The notes under the pieces are model-generated. The model was not told the DNA's origin, made no database searches, and saw only the letters and a program-made list of their open reading frames with translations. From Petrolisthes cinctipes (taxonomy: Eukaryota; Arthropoda; Malacostraca; Decapoda; Porcellanidae), in assembly GCA_033782935.1 (NCBI GenBank), contig JAWQEG010000630.1:2326501-2390500 (forward strand): a stretch of DNA of 64,000 bases, in the 5' to 3' direction. Numbering within the stretch: the stretch's first letter is position 1; the number at the start of each line of letters is the position of its first letter. Positions 63,078 through 64,000 of this stretch are shown here, piece by piece. Position numbers and translations under genes: made by a program.

Positions 63078-64000
63078 GACTTTGGGCATCTAATATATCG
63101 ATTTTCAGCATGTTTTGGGCCTGTATTTTAAAAATACTCTAACACGGAGTAGGCATGTATAGATCGCTTCTGGGACACGAAAATATCGAAATTTCGGGTG
63201 TTTTGAGCCTGAATTTGAGATATAAACGGGTACTGAAGATGCATGCACATATCGACTTTTTGGCACCTAAAACATCGAATTTGATCATGTTTTGGGCTTG
63301 TATTTTGAAAATACTCTAACACGGAGTAGGCATGTACACATCGCATCTGGGACCCAAAAATATCGAATTTTCGGGTGTTTTGGGCCTGAATTTGAGATAT
63401 CACCCTTACGCACCTAAAATATCGATTTTTAGCATGTTTTGAGCCTATATTTTGAAAATATTCTAGCACTGAGTAGGCATGTACAGATCGCTTCTGGGAC
63501 CCCTAAATATCGAATTTTCGCGTGTTTTGAGCCTTAATTTGAGATATCGACTTTTTGGCACCTAAAATATCGATTTTTAGCATGTTTTTAGCCTATATTT
63601 TGAAAATATTCTAGCACTGAGTAGGCATGTACAGATTGCTTCTGGGACCCCAAAATATTGAGTTTTCGGGTGTTTTGAGCCTGAATTTAAGATATATAAG
63701 GGTACAGAAGATACATGCACATATTGACTTTTGGCATCTAAAATATCGATTTTCAGCATGTTTTGGGCATGTATTTTGAAAATACTCTAATGAGGAGTAG
63801 GCATGTACAGATCGCTTCTGGGACCCCAAAATATCGAATTTTCGGGTGTTTTGAGCCTGAATTTGAGATATAAACGAGTATAGAAGATGCATACACATAT
63901 TGACTTTGGGCACCAAAAATATCGATTTTCAGCATGTTTTGGGCCTGAATTTTGAAAATACTCTAACACGGAGTAGGCATGTACAGATCGCTTCTGGGAC
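63078..64000 (+). repeat. Right edge: copy of sequence seen at 43.5-44.4 and 47.6-48.5 kb
   Basis: This stretch follows the order of the 4,153-bp unit (S2', S1, L with TATATAAG, L with gagtatagaag). Its offset is 19,608 bp to copy 1 and 15,455 bp to copy 2 of that unit. It continues beyond the window edge. Confidence 0.72.

Larger units (their letters stand above)
1..64000 (+). repeat. Satellite DNA array (L/S monomer family), whole window
   Basis: Every stretch is built from one monomer family in direct head-to-tail order. Landmarks in each monomer are catgtacagat, aaaatatcgaattttcggg, aaaatatcgatttt and tattttgaaaata. Spacing between successive catgtacag landmarks is 176-177 bp (L) or 147-148 bp (S). 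I estimate about 380 monomers from the mean spacing of about 167 bp. I saw no inverted monomer, no array edge and no unique sequence except the MITE near 27 kb. The family is AT-rich. No functional gene is supported. A heterochromatic or centromeric role is inferred from the structure only. Confidence 0.97.

Noticed and set aside
1..64000. A giant repetitive protein gene (repeating 59-residue unit with Cys and His)
   Set aside because: S monomers (148 bp) and 176-bp L monomers shift the frame often, so no long continuous frame exists. Cys/His spacing is not that of a known zinc finger.
1..64000. CRISPR array
   Set aside because: Repeats touch each other with no unique spacers, monomers are far too long, and no cas genes are present.
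1..64000. tRNA, rRNA, telomeric repeats, LTRs or other full transposons
   Set aside because: I saw no sequence outside the satellite pattern except the 163-bp MITE, and no telomere-type short repeats.
1..64000. Bacterial or viral origin
   Set aside because: No coding density, no operon or promoter layout; 64 kb of higher-order satellite with a TA-inserted MITE fits a eukaryotic chromosome.

Overview
This window is satellite DNA from one end to the other. I see no protein gene, no RNA gene and no unique flanking sequence. All 64 kb are head-to-tail copies of one AT-rich monomer family in a single orientation, and the array runs off both edges. Apart from indels and base changes, the only foreign DNA is a 163-bp hairpin transposable element at 26,938-27,100. 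A long tandem array carrying a TA-inserted MITE points to a eukaryotic chromosome, most likely heterochromatin (centromeric, pericentromeric or a similar block). I do not recognise the family and cannot name the species.

The monomer has two size classes. L is 176-177 bp. S is 147-148 bp, which is L minus a 29-bp internal segment lost between two ATAT copies. L is itself an old duplication: two related halves (called A and B here) of 88 bp each carry the same landmarks in the same order, and S has lost the tail of half A. The first-level higher-order unit is L-L-S (501 bp). The second common unit is L-S (325 bp). Runs of S-S-S and L-L-L-L also occur.

Layout. 1-13.4 kb: L-L-S units, several with a 10-bp deletion, arranged in larger copies offset by about 3.31 and 5.48 kb. 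13.4-17.2 kb: a 1.3-kb block repeated 2,426 bp apart, with an S-S-S run between. 16,082-37,797: two tandem copies of a roughly 10-11 kb segment (10,349 and 11,367 bp). Their length difference is explained by whole-unit gains and losses (325, 501, 650 and 353 bp) plus the MITE. 37.1-39.1 kb is repeated at 52.5-54.5 kb. 39,986-43,469 is repeated at 56,914-60,423. 41,896-50,201 holds two copies of a 4,153-bp, 25-monomer unit plus a partial third. 53,990-56,918 holds a block repeated 2,003 bp apart. 59,097-63,077 holds three copies of a 1,327-bp, 8-monomer unit.

Nothing here works as a set of genes. The window records how a satellite evolves: an 88-bp ancestor, duplication to a 177-bp monomer, a microhomology deletion creating S, L/S higher-order units, and then nested unequal exchange that adds or removes whole units. 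Identity and copy statements come from reading and anchor offsets, not from computed alignments.
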